Below are positions 34,681 through 47,141 of a stretch of DNA of 64,000 nt, in pieces. The notes under the pieces were generated by a model that worked only from the letters and a program-made list of their open reading frames with translations, made no database searches and was not told the DNA's origin. Every line of letters starts with the position of its first letter. The stretch's first letter is position 1. This stretch comes from Hippasteria phrygiana (Eukaryota; Echinodermata; Asteroidea; Valvatida; Goniasteridae), in assembly GCA_037893225.1 (NCBI GenBank), contig JAZGUH010000628.1:1240001-1304000 (forward strand), read 5' to 3'. Both the position numbers and the translations under genes were made by a program.

Positions 34681-36440
34681 TTAGTCCCTCAGATAAGATT
34701 CAGAATAAGATTATTTCAAAAACAGTGCAATACCTGACAAAGGTCAAACTTCATAAATTATACAATTTCTGCGATTACTCTTTTGCCAAAAGCTTTCTCA
34801 ATATAAAAAAAAGCTTATAGGCCAAAACTATTTTATACGGGTGAGAGAAAAAAAACACATCGATTTTACTTCAAAACCCCTTTATTCGTATACTGAGCCA
34901 TTTTGTTTTCAGCTAACGATCAAATACAATAATTGCTTTTTTGTGTGTTAGTTTTATTGTGAGTTGATTTTAAGCGGTTTCAGTGTAGGTGTATCGCAAT
35001 GAATTTTGCTGTTTTTGAAGTGTCAACAATTTAGTGAATTGCTTCGTTCTTTAGGTGTTCTGAATTATTGTTTTTATATGAGAGTATTGTCATTAAATTA
35101 CCGGTACTAAACATACAATTAGGGAGATATTTTAGTGTTGATGTAGCATACTGTGGGGAAACATGGCGACTTAGTGAGACATTTTGATGTCTGCCTAATG
35201 TCTCGGCTACTTTTTCTAGAAAGAAAGTTTCTTGTTTCAAACTGAAAACGGTTGGAAATGCTACTAAATTAAGCTTCAAGATCACAGGTCAAAAGGTGTT
35301 TTTTTTTAAACACAGGTCTATGGGTATGTCTCCCTACTGTACCATTCTCAGAAATTATTTACTATTTACATTTATTGAAATTTATTTGTGTATTTATTAT
35401 TTTAATTTTATATTAAACAATCTTATTCCCTTACATACATCTTGTTTTAGCCGGATACCGTACGATGTGACATTTTGATTGCTACATCATGTTTTCAATG
35501 AGAAAACATTAAACCAGTTATTTTATCCGTATATCCATACATGTAACTATAGCTATGCACACAGTGGTAAACACCAGTACGGTAAGTAGCATGACCTCGT
35601 ATATTAACAATTCAATGTTAATACGGGGTTTATTGTTAATAGGAAAAAATCTACGCACGAATGATTACACATTATAATGTGCACAAAACTAACAACCAGC
35701 ACAACAGTCCATTTCACAGGCAATAAAATCTACATTTATTAGTGAAGCCTACGTTTCAGTCAAAGACAGGAACGTGTAGCATATTAAAGCAGTTTTAGAA
35801 TAATTTGAATAATGCGTTTTTATTCACAATTCATGTAGGCCTACTTTAGCTCGGGGTTTTAAAGGGGGTTTTAAAGGCGGTTTTAAACGCACTTGTTTAA
35901 AACCGGCCCGGCACATATTTCCTTACTAAAAATCAATCCTTTACAATCATTTAGTCAAATTCACACACCAACAAAGTTTGGACGAAATATTATTGGCTAC
36001 CAATGGAGACCAATTTAGCTGTTTAACAGGAAAATGAAGTCAAAAACGGAACCACTCTAAGAAACTGTAGACAAGTTTGATAAATTTGCACACAAAGCTA
36101 TGCAAGGAGGCACTGTTGTGGCGCCTATGAGAACATCATGCTTTGGCTTTATGAGTGTGGAAACTAGCATAAAAACAAATATGTTGAAATGGGATTGCTA
36201 GAAAGGAGGTGGTGAATCAGTAACATGGAACAGAAAGCTGTTCTGCATGTATTCACTTCATAAGAATCCTTATGATTCCTTATAACTTACCCGTAAAGTC
36301 GTGTGTCATTTTATACACTTGTGGTGACATTTCTTCTTAACTAAACACAACTGATTTGTATTTCCGTATTAATTAGATCATTTCATCTACACTTTAATTT
36401 TGAAAATACAATGGAATAGTCTGGGGCTAAAAGAAAAAGT

Positions 36441-36479
36441 GTGACCAAAGTTACCCAGGGTTGGGGTAACATTGGTCAC
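36441..36479. repeat. Hairpin matching the minisatellite unit, unit B
   Basis: Same 16+7+16 structure as 21057-21095. Confidence 0.9.
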
Positions 36480-36825
36480 CATTGTTTTTACATGTATATG
36501 TCACAAAATGGTTGTGTTCATGAACTCGGTATTAATATATTGTAGACGCTATAGGCAGCTGATCCGTGACATTTGACCCCTGTGGACACCATCTGGCGTT
36601 TGGGGCTCTCTAACAAACATATAATTATTATTTTCAATTAAAAACTTATTTTGGGCCAAAAGTTTGGTTTTTAGGCCCATTTTTAAACATGTTTGATATT
36701 ATAAATATTAAATTTTAACTGTTGAATATTAGTTCGATTATTTCTGAATAACATGACACCAAATACGTCCCAATCTGCTGTATATTAAGCAAGAAAAACA
36801 TTTTAAAACCCTACAGATGGCTACT

Positions 36826-37107
36826 GACCAAAGTTACCCAGCCGACCAAAGTTACCCAGCCGACCAAAGTTACCCAGCCGACCAAAGTTACCCAGCCGAC
36901 CAAAGTTACCCAGCCGACCAAAGTTACCCAGCCGACCAAAGTTACCCAGCCGACCAAAGTTACCCAGCCGACCAAAGTTACCCAGCTGACCAAAGTTACC
37001 CAGCCGACCAAAGTTACCCAGCCGACCAAAGTTACCCAGCCGACCAAAGTTACCCAGCAGACCAAAGTTACCCAGCCGACCAATGTTACCCAGCAGTCCA
37101 AAGTTAG
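36826..37107. repeat. 18-bp minisatellite, unit B
   Basis: About 15-16 copies of GACCAAAGTTACCCAGCC, fewer than in A and C. Confidence 0.95.
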
Positions 37108-38493
37108 CCAAGTCCTCTGTTTCCATGCTTGACCTCGATTTTACTGGTTGTGAGATTGAATCGAGCGAACGAGTTTGTCAGATGGCGGAGTCCCACGGTT
37201 TACATGCTATTTTTATCCACTTTCCAGATTATTTACTAAGCCGTCACCGGAAAATATATCTTATCTCATTTCAGGCTAAACAATGAAGATAAGTTTTCAA
37301 AATTGACGTCCCATTTGAATGACATATCAACGCAAATAGGTCTGCATTTAACACAAATATGCTTAAACAAAAGGAATAGTTATCAAGAGACGTTTCTGCG
37401 TTTGCGAAATTTACAGCTAGGCCGCTGCTCATTTGGAGTCCATTTCCAAACAACATTTGTTTTCTGGTCACTTCGGTGAAAATGTTTTGAAAACAAAGAT
37501 TGTGAGTCCCCCCCCCCCCCCCCCAGGAGAGAGAAATTATAGATGCGCCATGACGGATGACGAAAACAGTTTAAGAAGAGAATATAGCGCTGGAAATACG
37601 CATATCCTTGCTGGACGACTGCTAGAGTGTTATATACCAAAGCAATTCAGACTCAGAAAACATTTGTTACATCAGTACGTATTTTTCAATATATCTCTTG
37701 TAATTAGTCTACAAAACAATTATAACTTGAACGGCAAAGCCATCATGGCTCACTGATGAAGGCGGGAGGGAAGGCTCCACACCACCACTCCACCCCACCG
37801 GACGGACGGACGGACGGACGGACGGACGGAAGGGACAGATGGAAATTGGTATTCCATAGGCTCGCATCTGCTTCGCAGCTCGCAAAAATTAATATGCACA
37901 TCACAAGCTATAAAAATGATGAAAAGAATTATTAAAATCGGAGCAGTATTAAAAATGTTATGATAATTTTAGTTTTATTGGATGACACGAATTCCGCTGA
38001 TTATAAGTGAGTTACCTTACTAAAAATCTCTTTTTAAAACATTTTGTTGTACTAAAATGTAAAAAAATAGGAAAACACAGTATGATTTTAATTGACATAA
38101 ACAAGCATTTTAAACGAAAACGAAAATCGAAAATTTCGACCCTCAATGGATTTTTGCCTGTAGCTCAAAACGGACGAATGCGACGGGTCCCTTGGAAGAA
38201 TGGCACATAATTAGTAATTATGGATGCGATCATTATAACGATGATTAAGCGAGGTCCAGTGTGTCACTTATGTCAGTCAATCGTGACAACACGTCAATAT
38301 TGGTCTGCTTTTTTATGTACTTGCTGGTTGAGAAACAGATAGTTAACACCGTGAACGGTAGTTTCTCCACAAACGACAAGCAAAAACCAGACAAATTTAT
38401 TGGATAGCTCACTCCAAGTTGTGCGGACATCCAAGGACGCAATCACTTATAGAATCTACAGGGCAGATTAAACGAAAGCGACCAGCGGACACG

Positions 38494-41400
38494 ATGCGAA
38501 TCTATACCGTATTCGGGCTGTGCTTCCTGGCGGGCCTTTGGGCGGGCCACGCCGGTGCTATCGAAGTGGCCTCTTTCAACATCCGAATTCTGGGAGAATC
38601 GAAAATGGGTAAACCAGAGGTGGTCGCGTACTTGCAGAAGGTATAAGCTCTTGCAAAATAATGTTCGAAGTTGCTGATTTAGTAAATAAATATAATTATA
38701 ACTATGACCACAATTGTAAATTCAGTATATTTTTCTTTATAGATCTTGTAACTAAATCATACAAAAATATTGGATTTTTTTACCTGCTTTCGACATTTTT
38801 CAATGAAAATTATATCCTACTTTCAGTTTATACACACTACAAAACGCGGTGTTAAATTAACACCGCTTTTACGGCAGTGTTATTTTGCTCCGTATCTCTA
38901 GTAGCGCAACATTGCCCTTCTCAGCCTTATGCTGAGAAGGGCAAAAATGCCAGAAAATTGATTTTGGGTTTTCACGAAGAGCCAATTTCGAACTCGGGGC
39001 TGTGAAGGGCAAATTGGCCAGAAAATGGATTTGGGGTTTTCACGAAGAGACAAATTTGAACTCCGTGTTAATACAATAGGGCTGTAAAGGGCAAAATGGC
39101 CAGAAAATGGATTTGGGGTTTTCACGAAGAGACGAATTTAAACTCCGTGTTAATACAATAGGGCTGTAAAGGGCAAAATGGCCAGAAAATGGATTTGGGG
39201 TTTTCACGAAGAGACGAATTTAAACTCCGTGTTAATACAATAGGGCTGTAAAGGGCAAAATGGCCAGAAAATGGATTTTGGGTTTTCACGAAGAGACAAA
39301 TGACACTCTGTGGGGCAAAACGGGCCATTTCTCGCTTCTGAGTTTTCACGAAGAGACAAATTTATTAATCAATTAATAACTCTGTAATTAATTGACTTAT
39401 CGCTCAGCTGCCAATGACTTTTGAAAGATTGAGAACTGAACTTTAACATAGTGTCAACAATGAATCAACATGTGGTATAAATGCAGGTAATATCTTCAAT
39501 TTAAAAAGTGAGCAGCTTAAAACCTGATTTTCTTGTAACTTTAGTTTAGTGCGGAGAGGCAAAATTCGTCTGTTCGTGAAAACTGTGACGATATGGTGCA
39601 TTTATTGCTGGGCAATGGGCTGGGGTAAGCACTTATCCAGAACCACCAATTAATGACATCGTCATGTATTACTGAAAATGCACTATGCCATATTGAATAG
39701 GCACAAGGCGCGATGGGCGCGATGCGCGCGACGATGTCATTTTGGCGGTTCTTGATAAGTGCTTACCATGGGCTGGTGGTAGTTTGTGTATTAGTGTGAC
39801 TGGCCATCACGTGGGCTCTAACCTTGCATACTCCTTGTGGACCTGTGAACAAAAGATGTCCACACGAAGCAGGAAGACTGAACCTTATGCGGACTTGCCC
39901 ATGGTCCACACAAGTTATTAGAGGCATTTTGGGGTTAGGGTCATCCGTCGCAAAATGAAGGGGAATACTTACGGGGATCACGTTTTTTTTACTCATAGAG
40001 TATATGCATGTGCGGTGGTACATGGCACACGCACGTTGGATTGCTGTGGATTCACATCGTATAGATACAATGTATTAATTCGTTCGTCATTATTTTGACA
40101 AGGATTATGAATTTTAAGGCAGAATTTTAAGTAGTGCAAAATATGGTGCATTTATCACAAGACCTTAGGGAAACAATGTGAGTGTTTTATTATCTGTAAA
40201 TTGGGATTAATCATGTTTTTCTTGACGGCTTTTGCTGGTGGTAGTTTATGTATTAGGCCAAGTAAAAAAAATGTTTAGCGTCCGGGTTTTTTTTAAAGGA
40301 AGGAGACTTCTACTATGACATATTTCTAACTAATGCCTTCCACATCTAAAAGTTTTGGGGATCGTAACTAAATGCAATTGGCTTTCTATTGCAGATTCTG
40401 AGTAGATACGACCTTGTTATGATACAAGAGTATCGATCTAAAACACTAGACGCCATCAACGCACTCCTGACAGCACTTAACGAGTAAGGGAAAAATTTGT
40501 AGAATTTCAATTCAAAGAGCTGGCATTTCTAATTGCTAATTTGTTTTTGCTTTTAAAACGTACTTTGGGGTCTCCGTGTCATTTTCGTGCAAGGTTAACA
40601 GTCACAATGTTTTCTCGACTCTAATACAAAAAGATGATTAACAATAACACGTCTAGGTTGTCTTGATGAGACTGCTAATGTTGCTAATTTGGTTACAATA
40701 TTATCAGGAACTTACATGTTTGTGCCTTTAATGACTACTTAAAATATACTATTAAATGGTTGATTGATTGGCAAATTAATATTACATTTTCAGCTTAATA
40801 AACCTTGCTAAACTTAGTACCAACATATAGACTTTTTTCTTACTGGAGTTTTCATAGTACACGATTTGTATAGGGCAGGTTTGACCACACGGCACACTTG
40901 ACCGATTTATTTGAATAAACACTTCATTACTATCACTACACTAGGCGGTCCAATATGGACATCATTGTGACGTCACATAAAAATGCTACGGGTAACGTTG
41001 AACCACGCGGCATATTTAACTGACAAACTTGCTTAAATGTATACCACTCGTGTGCCAAATACCAGATGTGGTTACCTATTTCGCGGGTAATTTGACATTT
41101 TTTTGTTTTAAGAACAAAATGTGATATTACCGATATTAATGCGTTTATTGGCGACATTGGTTAATAAGTAATCAAGGCATTCATTTATTATTTTATCTTT
41201 TTTTTAGATATTCCGGTCAGACTTATGACATGGCGATAGGTCCAAGAGAGGGTCGCTCCACGAGTAAAGAGCAGTACGTCTTCTTCTACAGGTGAGACCG
41301 TTGTCATCACTTCCATCCAACTAACACTAACACTTGAGATTTATTTTAGTCATTCATGACGACCAACCAAAAGTAGTTTGTAATTACTGCCGGACTTTGA

Positions 41401-44400
41401 ATTTGGTTTTAAATACTAGTAAAAATGTCAGAATTCTCGGAAAAGTTTAGAATAATCTTAATGTGAATGCTTTGTCAATATTAAATGTAGTATACACCAT
41501 TTACAAACATAAAAAACTACTGAACTATTTACGAAGTACCGTACTAGACTGTAGGCAAAATTGTAGTCTCAAGCATCCTTTTCAAGAAAAGTGGAAATTT
41601 ATATCGTTTTTCCACCGATTGTCGGCCGACAATCGTTGGAAATAGTCTAGTTCCCCGACCTGATAATTCCCGATTTTTCTAAAGTAGGGTCAGGGAACCA
41701 GACTATTAGAAATGTTTTTCTGTTTCCTCAGCATCTATGCACACAAGACTTTAAACAGGTCAGTGTTACAGTATTTGCTAGCACACTATAAAAAACTAAC
41801 CCCCCAAATCCATTTATTTCTGAAAATTACAGCAAAAGCAAATGTTGTACACTATCTTTAAGTTACCAAAATAATGACGGCAATATAAATGCTAGTTTAA
41901 TTCCCGCGATTCGCTGTACAGTACGCCACCAAGAGTTTGTCACAGAGAGAACAGTTTTCGCACTGTGCATTTGAAAAAAATCAGTCGACACGTCAATCTA
42001 AAAAGTATGTATCATTTTGCTCCAAACGAACAAATCTGATACCATGATACGACGCGCTAAATTTGAAGTATAGTTTGAAATTCTGGACGGTCAGTTATTG
42101 TTAATATTTACTAGGTTTCCAAATGCGTTTCAAAATAGAATCTCGAATTAGCCTTAGAAATATGTATCCTGTGAAAGTATCCTAAGAAATACTTATTGAC
42201 CGCGCAATTTGAAAATCAACTCTCAGGTGCAACCGCATGATGGCGCACGGTATTTTAAACTGGCCCATTTAAGCAATGATTAAATATACTACGCCCAGGC
42301 CTATATATGTACTACCCGGTATGGTATTAATGTTCTATGTTATTTTATTTTATTTCAGGACGGACTTGTTCAAGGTTGTGGGCCAATATGCTTACGTAGA
42401 GAAAGACGATGAATTTGAACGGCAGCCCTACATCGTGCGGTTTCAGACTCTTACGTCATCATGTAAGTTATGAATTCCAATGCAGTTGGTATTACAGGTC
42501 AAAAGGTCAAAAGGTCAAAAGGTCAAAAGGGCAAAAGGGCAAAAGGGCAAAAGGGCAAAAGGGCAAAAGGGCAAAAGGGCAAAAGGGCAAAAGGGCAAAA
42601 GGTCAAAAGGTCAAAAGGTCAAAAGGTCAAAAGGTCAAAAGGTCAAAAGGTCAAAAGGTCAAAAGGTGGGTCACATTAAATGCCCCCTCTCTACCTTGAT
42701 TGCCTGCTTGATCCTTGCAATAATTTCTATGGCAGTAAATGCATGACATGCTATCGTGTCACTTCCATTTAGCAAAAGTTTAAAATTGCAAACTTCGTCT
42801 CAAACCAATTAATTTCATGTTGTTTGAATCTCATTCAAAATATGATGTCACTTGAGCTAGACTTGTTCCTGGTCCCTCTGTCATTTTGGAGCTACGTCAG
42901 TCATTTGCTTATTCATGTTCGGGGCCAGGGTTTTTCTCTACTGGTAATAAACAACTATCAAATAATGATTTAGACGCAGGCACGTGACAGATTTTCTACC
43001 AATAGTGATACTGTCTCGGACATCACACTTATCAATAGAGGTTAAATCATGGACTTTTTCCTTTCTAATGGTTAACGTAACGTGGCAAAGTAGGCCTACT
43101 GCAAACACTAATGTAGAGCAGACCATTTTACATAAAAAATCCATTTCATTAAAGATTTGGTCAAATGTTCCATTATCTTTCATCCAATCAGCTCTGCCGT
43201 CTGAATTTGCCGTCGTGAACATCCACACCAAGCCAGATTACACGATCACGCGTTACGAGATCGACGCGCTGGCTGATGTCTATGATGATGTCGTTGCGAA
43301 ATGGGGAGTACAGGTAGGTACCGGTATGCACCAGGCTACTATAAAACTAACGGTGGAGAGGCTAGGCTAGGGGGGTTGCTGCAGGTTGGCATTCTCGACT
43401 CCATGGAGACGAGGTTTGCCCCCTTTTTTATGGGTATCGCCCAACACAAGGCCAAAAAGGCCACTCAAGGTGTGGGCTACAAAATACAAAAAGACAGAAA
43501 TCACAGGCACAATCATGAGAAGGCATCAATTCACATTTCGTTTGAATTGTAAATTATTATAGGTGGAAGGGAAGCAGGTTTTTGAGAGACGCAGTACGAG
43601 GGAAACAATGGAAGAGTATCTCCTTTGGAACAATAGTGAAAATGATGTGATGAGACAGCCAGGCGAGTAGAGTGGACAGGGGGAACTAATGATGAAAGGC
43701 CACTGGAACACCTTCCATGATAGTATCGATAAAAGAGGCCCTTGGATTACAAAGAAGGATCTAATACCATGGAATAAATCATAGCTCTATGAGATTTGCC
43801 CCTGGACGGGAATCGAACAACATAGCCACTCCCTCAAAATCTATCACACGCCTTGTGTATTGTACTATTGTCAAGTAATATGTAGATTTGTATAACTATA
43901 CTGTATAGCTCTTGACATAGTGCCTGTGAAAATCATACATGACTGCATTCACAGTACCTTAACAGTAACATAAGAAACAATACTGAGCTGTTGATGATCG
44001 GGAATGATTTAACTGATTGGAACATTAACATTTCTGTCACTCAGGACGTGATAATCACGGGAGACTACAACGCTGACTGCAATTACGTCAGGGCTTCTTA
44101 TTGGCCGACGATCAGACTGTTTACAGAGAAGCGTTTCTATTGGCTGACACCCCACGATGCCGACACGACCGTTGCCAGCACGGACTGTGCATATGACAGG
44201 TACGAACAGTTACTGCATGATTACATACACAAGACGTAACTATACTCGAGATGATCGAATGGGGAAATATACCTATATTTGTAAGCTGAAGTGCCTTAAA
44301 AGTCACCTTAATACTTAAAATACTTAAACCCACACCATTCACCTGTACATCCAATTATTTTACTATCACTTTCAACGTTTTGTACAGGTGTGAGTTAACT

Positions 44401-44997
44401 TATCCCTCTTAAGCCATACCGTAAAAAAAGCTACATATTGTGTTTTTATTTGTTTATGTTCTTTTTTTTCTTTTTCTTTTGGGTCATTCCAGGTTTGTGT
44501 TGGCTGGTTCGAAGATGACCGCTACACTGCCAACTTCTCGTGTCTTCAACTTCGACACTGAATACTGGCTGGATGAGGCCACCGCGAGTTGTTTTCGCTC
44601 AAATGTGGATAAAAGCTGGAGTTCTTGTTCTGTTAAGTCTAACAAAATGCGGATGCACTTTCATACAAAATTAACGAATGCGTCTGAACTTTTACCGATA
44701 TTTCCGTAGTCCGAACTACGACAAAAGAGGGCGCCATTAAACACAATCCACAGATTTTTACGGAGCAATGTGAACAATTAGCGTGCTAACCCATCGGATA
44801 ATAAACTTACTTTGCAACGGGAGTAACGCCCTCTGTTGGCACAGCTATGTTTAATCGTCACCTATGGCAGTTTATATGCACAAATGTCTAAGCAGCTTTG
44901 CATGCTCATTTCGCCTGCCGTAAGATTTTTTTTTGTATCATTTTTCTTTCAGGCCCTGTCTGTTAGCGATCACTATCCGATCGAGCTGACATTTTAG
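38494..44997 (+). CDS. DNase I-like endonuclease, copy B (8 exons, altered donor)
   Basis: Exons: 38494-38640, 40395-40483, 41208-41291, 42359-42462, 43192-43313, 44045-44199, 44493-44583, 44953-44997. The frame is open throughout and all catalytic residues seen in copy A are kept. Differences include KPDYTITRYE for KPGYKITRYE, RASYW for RPSYW, ASTDC for AGTDC, and LPTSR...YWLDEAT for LATSR...YRLDEAT. The last codon changes from AAG to TAG, so the protein ends TF (278 residues). The donor after exon 7 is GCGAGT instead of GTGAGT; GC-AG introns are a known rare class, so splicing may be reduced and not abolished. Probably functional, with uncertain expression. Confidence 0.88.
38913..39590. 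mobile_element. Insertion in intron 1 with 82-bp tandem units (units B and C only)
   Basis: Unit A reads GCGCAACATATGGTGC straight through; in B about 678 bp intervene. The left edge is a perfect 13-bp-arm hairpin TGCCCTTCTCAGC / GCTGAGAAGGGCA (38913-38943). The interior repeats an 82-bp unit (GGGTTTTCACGAAGAGAC, GGGCAAAATGGCCAG), with starts at 39079, 39161 and 39243. The right end (AAATTCGTCTGTTCGTGAAA) is an inverted version of the internal unit. Class unknown; no coding sequence. Confidence 0.75.
39624..39767. mobile_element. 9-bp-TSD MITE in intron 1, unit B
   Basis: Orthologue of 23610-23746, flanked by ATGGGCTGG. Confidence 0.85.
41485..41857. mobile_element. TTAA MITE in intron 3, unit B
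   Basis: Orthologue of 25912-26288; TTAA at 41481-41484 and 41858-41861. Confidence 0.85.
42496..42668. repeat. Expanded AGGTCAAA / AGGGCAAA octamer array, intron 4 of copy B
   Basis: About 21 octamers: four AGGTCAAA, then about nine AGGGCAAA, then about eight AGGTCAAA. Units A and C have only two and three. Begins 34 bp after the exon 4 donor. The 96-codon and similar open frames here are repeat artefacts. Confidence 0.95.
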
Positions 44998-45344
44998 TAA
45001 ATTCCACTTCAGCTGGGACAGGTAACAAATCTTCTACCAATCGGATTGTGTCACTTTTCATAAAGATTGTCAATTTTGTAATACAAATTCCTTGTTAAAT
45101 CTACAGATTTGGAGATTTAAGATCTATTTTGTTTCCGTTTTCTACTCTTTGGCAGATCGTTGCGATGTCAATCAGACTGATGCGAACAGAGGCAAACAAA
45201 TTCAAACAGTATCGATTTTTCGTTCCGTTTTACGCAACGTAGATACAATTATTAAAGTGAAAAACACAATATAGAACATGGTAATTTGTTCTTGATTAAG
45301 AAATTAAAGAAAGTAGTCAGTTTTCAGTGGCACGTTGTGATAAA

Positions 45345-45546
45345 TACACTATAAAACTCTGTTTAGCAATTAAACACAATCTTGCTATCAGTTTGTAAAC
45401 ATGTTTAGAAGCTAAACATCAATGTTCAATGGCTAAACACTATCCGTCAATACGGTAAACATGTTTAGTATAAAACGTGTTTACAAACTGATAGCAAGAA
45501 ATTACTTAGAAAAGTGGTCAATCGCTAAACACAGTTTTTGCAGTGT
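45345..45546. mobile_element. MITE with TACACT/AGTGTA ends, unit B (complete)
   Basis: Orthologue of 30631-30816 with both termini intact. Confidence 0.75.
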
Positions 45547-46336
45547 AAGAAAGCTGAAAGCTGCAATCACAGTTGGCCAACTTAAAAAATACAAAACACA
45601 CATCTTCTTCCTTCAATTAAAAGCTGGACGCGCCCAACCAAAACTAAATTTCATAACCATCCAATACTGTTTGGCCGGGATCTGGGGCGGAATTCGCAAG
45701 TTCCGGCTGTGAGTGACCAGGAAAAAAACCCGCGGTCCTGTGTTGGCAAACAAAAGGATGTAGGCCTATCTCACAATTTTCTTGATTCTTGTTGGTAACG
45801 AAACAGTGATTTTTCAGTAGGCCTATGCATACACGCATGGCACCATTGCTCAAATGCCTTTAAAAAAACGTTTGAATATATACTCAGTTTTAGAGGTGGG
45901 AGGAAAACCATGTAATGAATTTACATTGAAACCCACGGGATCAGAACGACGGGGACTGACATCCTGAATCCAAGGGTGATTCGTCATATAGGTAAAGGGC
46001 GAGGATAAAGTCACTGCATAAACCTGACTCTATGCACGTATTATCTATTTGTGTGATGAATCTGACATAATAAATGTACTAATTTACGACAAAGCAATGA
46101 TCGTATCGGTTCAACATTTTTTCTACGTCAAAACTTACCCAATCCCTCAGAATATTTTGTCAGGCCACTGCACTGGGTTGGCTTCGAAGTCCACACAGCA
46201 GAAGCTATATACGTATGGACAAATTGTGGCTGTTCTGCACAACATTTGAATGGCCGTCAAAACAGCGTATAGGCACCGTGCAATCGACCTTTAATGACAT
46301 ACCGGTACATCTAGGACACTTATTTCCATGTCCTTA

Positions 46337-46651
46337 CAGGCGAGGGTCCAGAGGGGAAGGTTTGGGGGGTCGAACCACCCCCTCCCCCTACTCGTTGTCA
46401 ATTGTTGCCAATTGCTACTCTTTTTTGCTTGTAAGTGCCTAAGCCTAGGTACAGTAGCAAACCAGAAAAGAAATTTAAAGCAAAACCCCGTAAAGGTCTT
46501 ATTTTGTGTGCACTTGTAAGAACAAAACAGAGAGGTTAAATGGCGCCACCAACGTTGAGAAACTTGTTGGGCAAATGTGCGGACAAAATTTCAGAACCCC
46601 CCGCCCCCCCCCCCCCCCCCCCCCCTGCAAACAATCCTGGGTCCGCCCCTG
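46337..46651. mobile_element. MITE-like element with poly-C, unit B
   Basis: Orthologue of 31595-31889. Confidence 0.55.
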
Positions 46652-47141
46652 TCTTAATACATTCCCAGGTTCTTTGTAGCAATTCTAGGGAGTAATCGCA
46701 AATTTCGGATTTTAGTGGCAATAAAGATTTTTATATTTATATAATCCAAAGCATGATATCATCAGAAACAAAACAGTGGTGACGTCCCCCACCCAGTGCC
46801 ACGTGGGAGAAAATATCAGTGTTTTCGTTTTCTTGCATGAGCCGCTGCTCATTTGGAGTCCATTTCTAACCAACATTTGTTTTCTGGTCACTTTGGTGAA
46901 AATGTTTTGAAAACAATGATTGTGAGTCCCCCACCCCCCCCCCCCCCCACCCCCCCCCCCCCCTCCCAAGGAGAGATAAATTCTAGATGCGCCATGACAT
47001 GACGAAAACAGTTTTTCCTCAACCGCAGTCATACAAAGTCTCCACTAATGATTTCGAGGGTATACAAATAGGATTTGCTCGGCGAAGGCAATTTTGGGCC
47101 CATGTAATCATGTGCAATCTGGTATGGCTGGCTTACTTATG

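Larger units (their letters stand above)
32335..47011 (+). repeat. Tandem segmental duplication, unit B
   Basis: Second head-to-tail copy. Exon 1 of the DNase I-like gene is 15334 bp after that of A. Private features: the PIF/Harbinger insertion (32885-34680) and a strongly expanded AGGTCAAA array. Shared only with C: the intron 1 insertion at 38913-39590 and several exon substitutions. Ends with a junction piece (46838-47011) homologous to the internal poly-C block. Confidence 0.9.

Noticed and set aside
38913..38943. Helitron end (hairpin near a terminus)
   Set aside because: The hairpin lies at the very edge and no CTRR or 5' TC signature is found on either strand.
39001..39350. CRISPR-like regularly spaced repeats
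   Set aside because: Eukaryotic context; units are direct 82-bp minisatellite copies without unique spacers.
42409..42746. Lys/Gly/Gln-rich frames (KGQKVKRS repeats)
   Set aside because: Product of the AGGTCAAA octamer array in an intron.
44981..45000. Premature stop as proof that copy B is a pseudogene
   Set aside because: The TAG replaces only the final Lys codon; the active-site region is complete.
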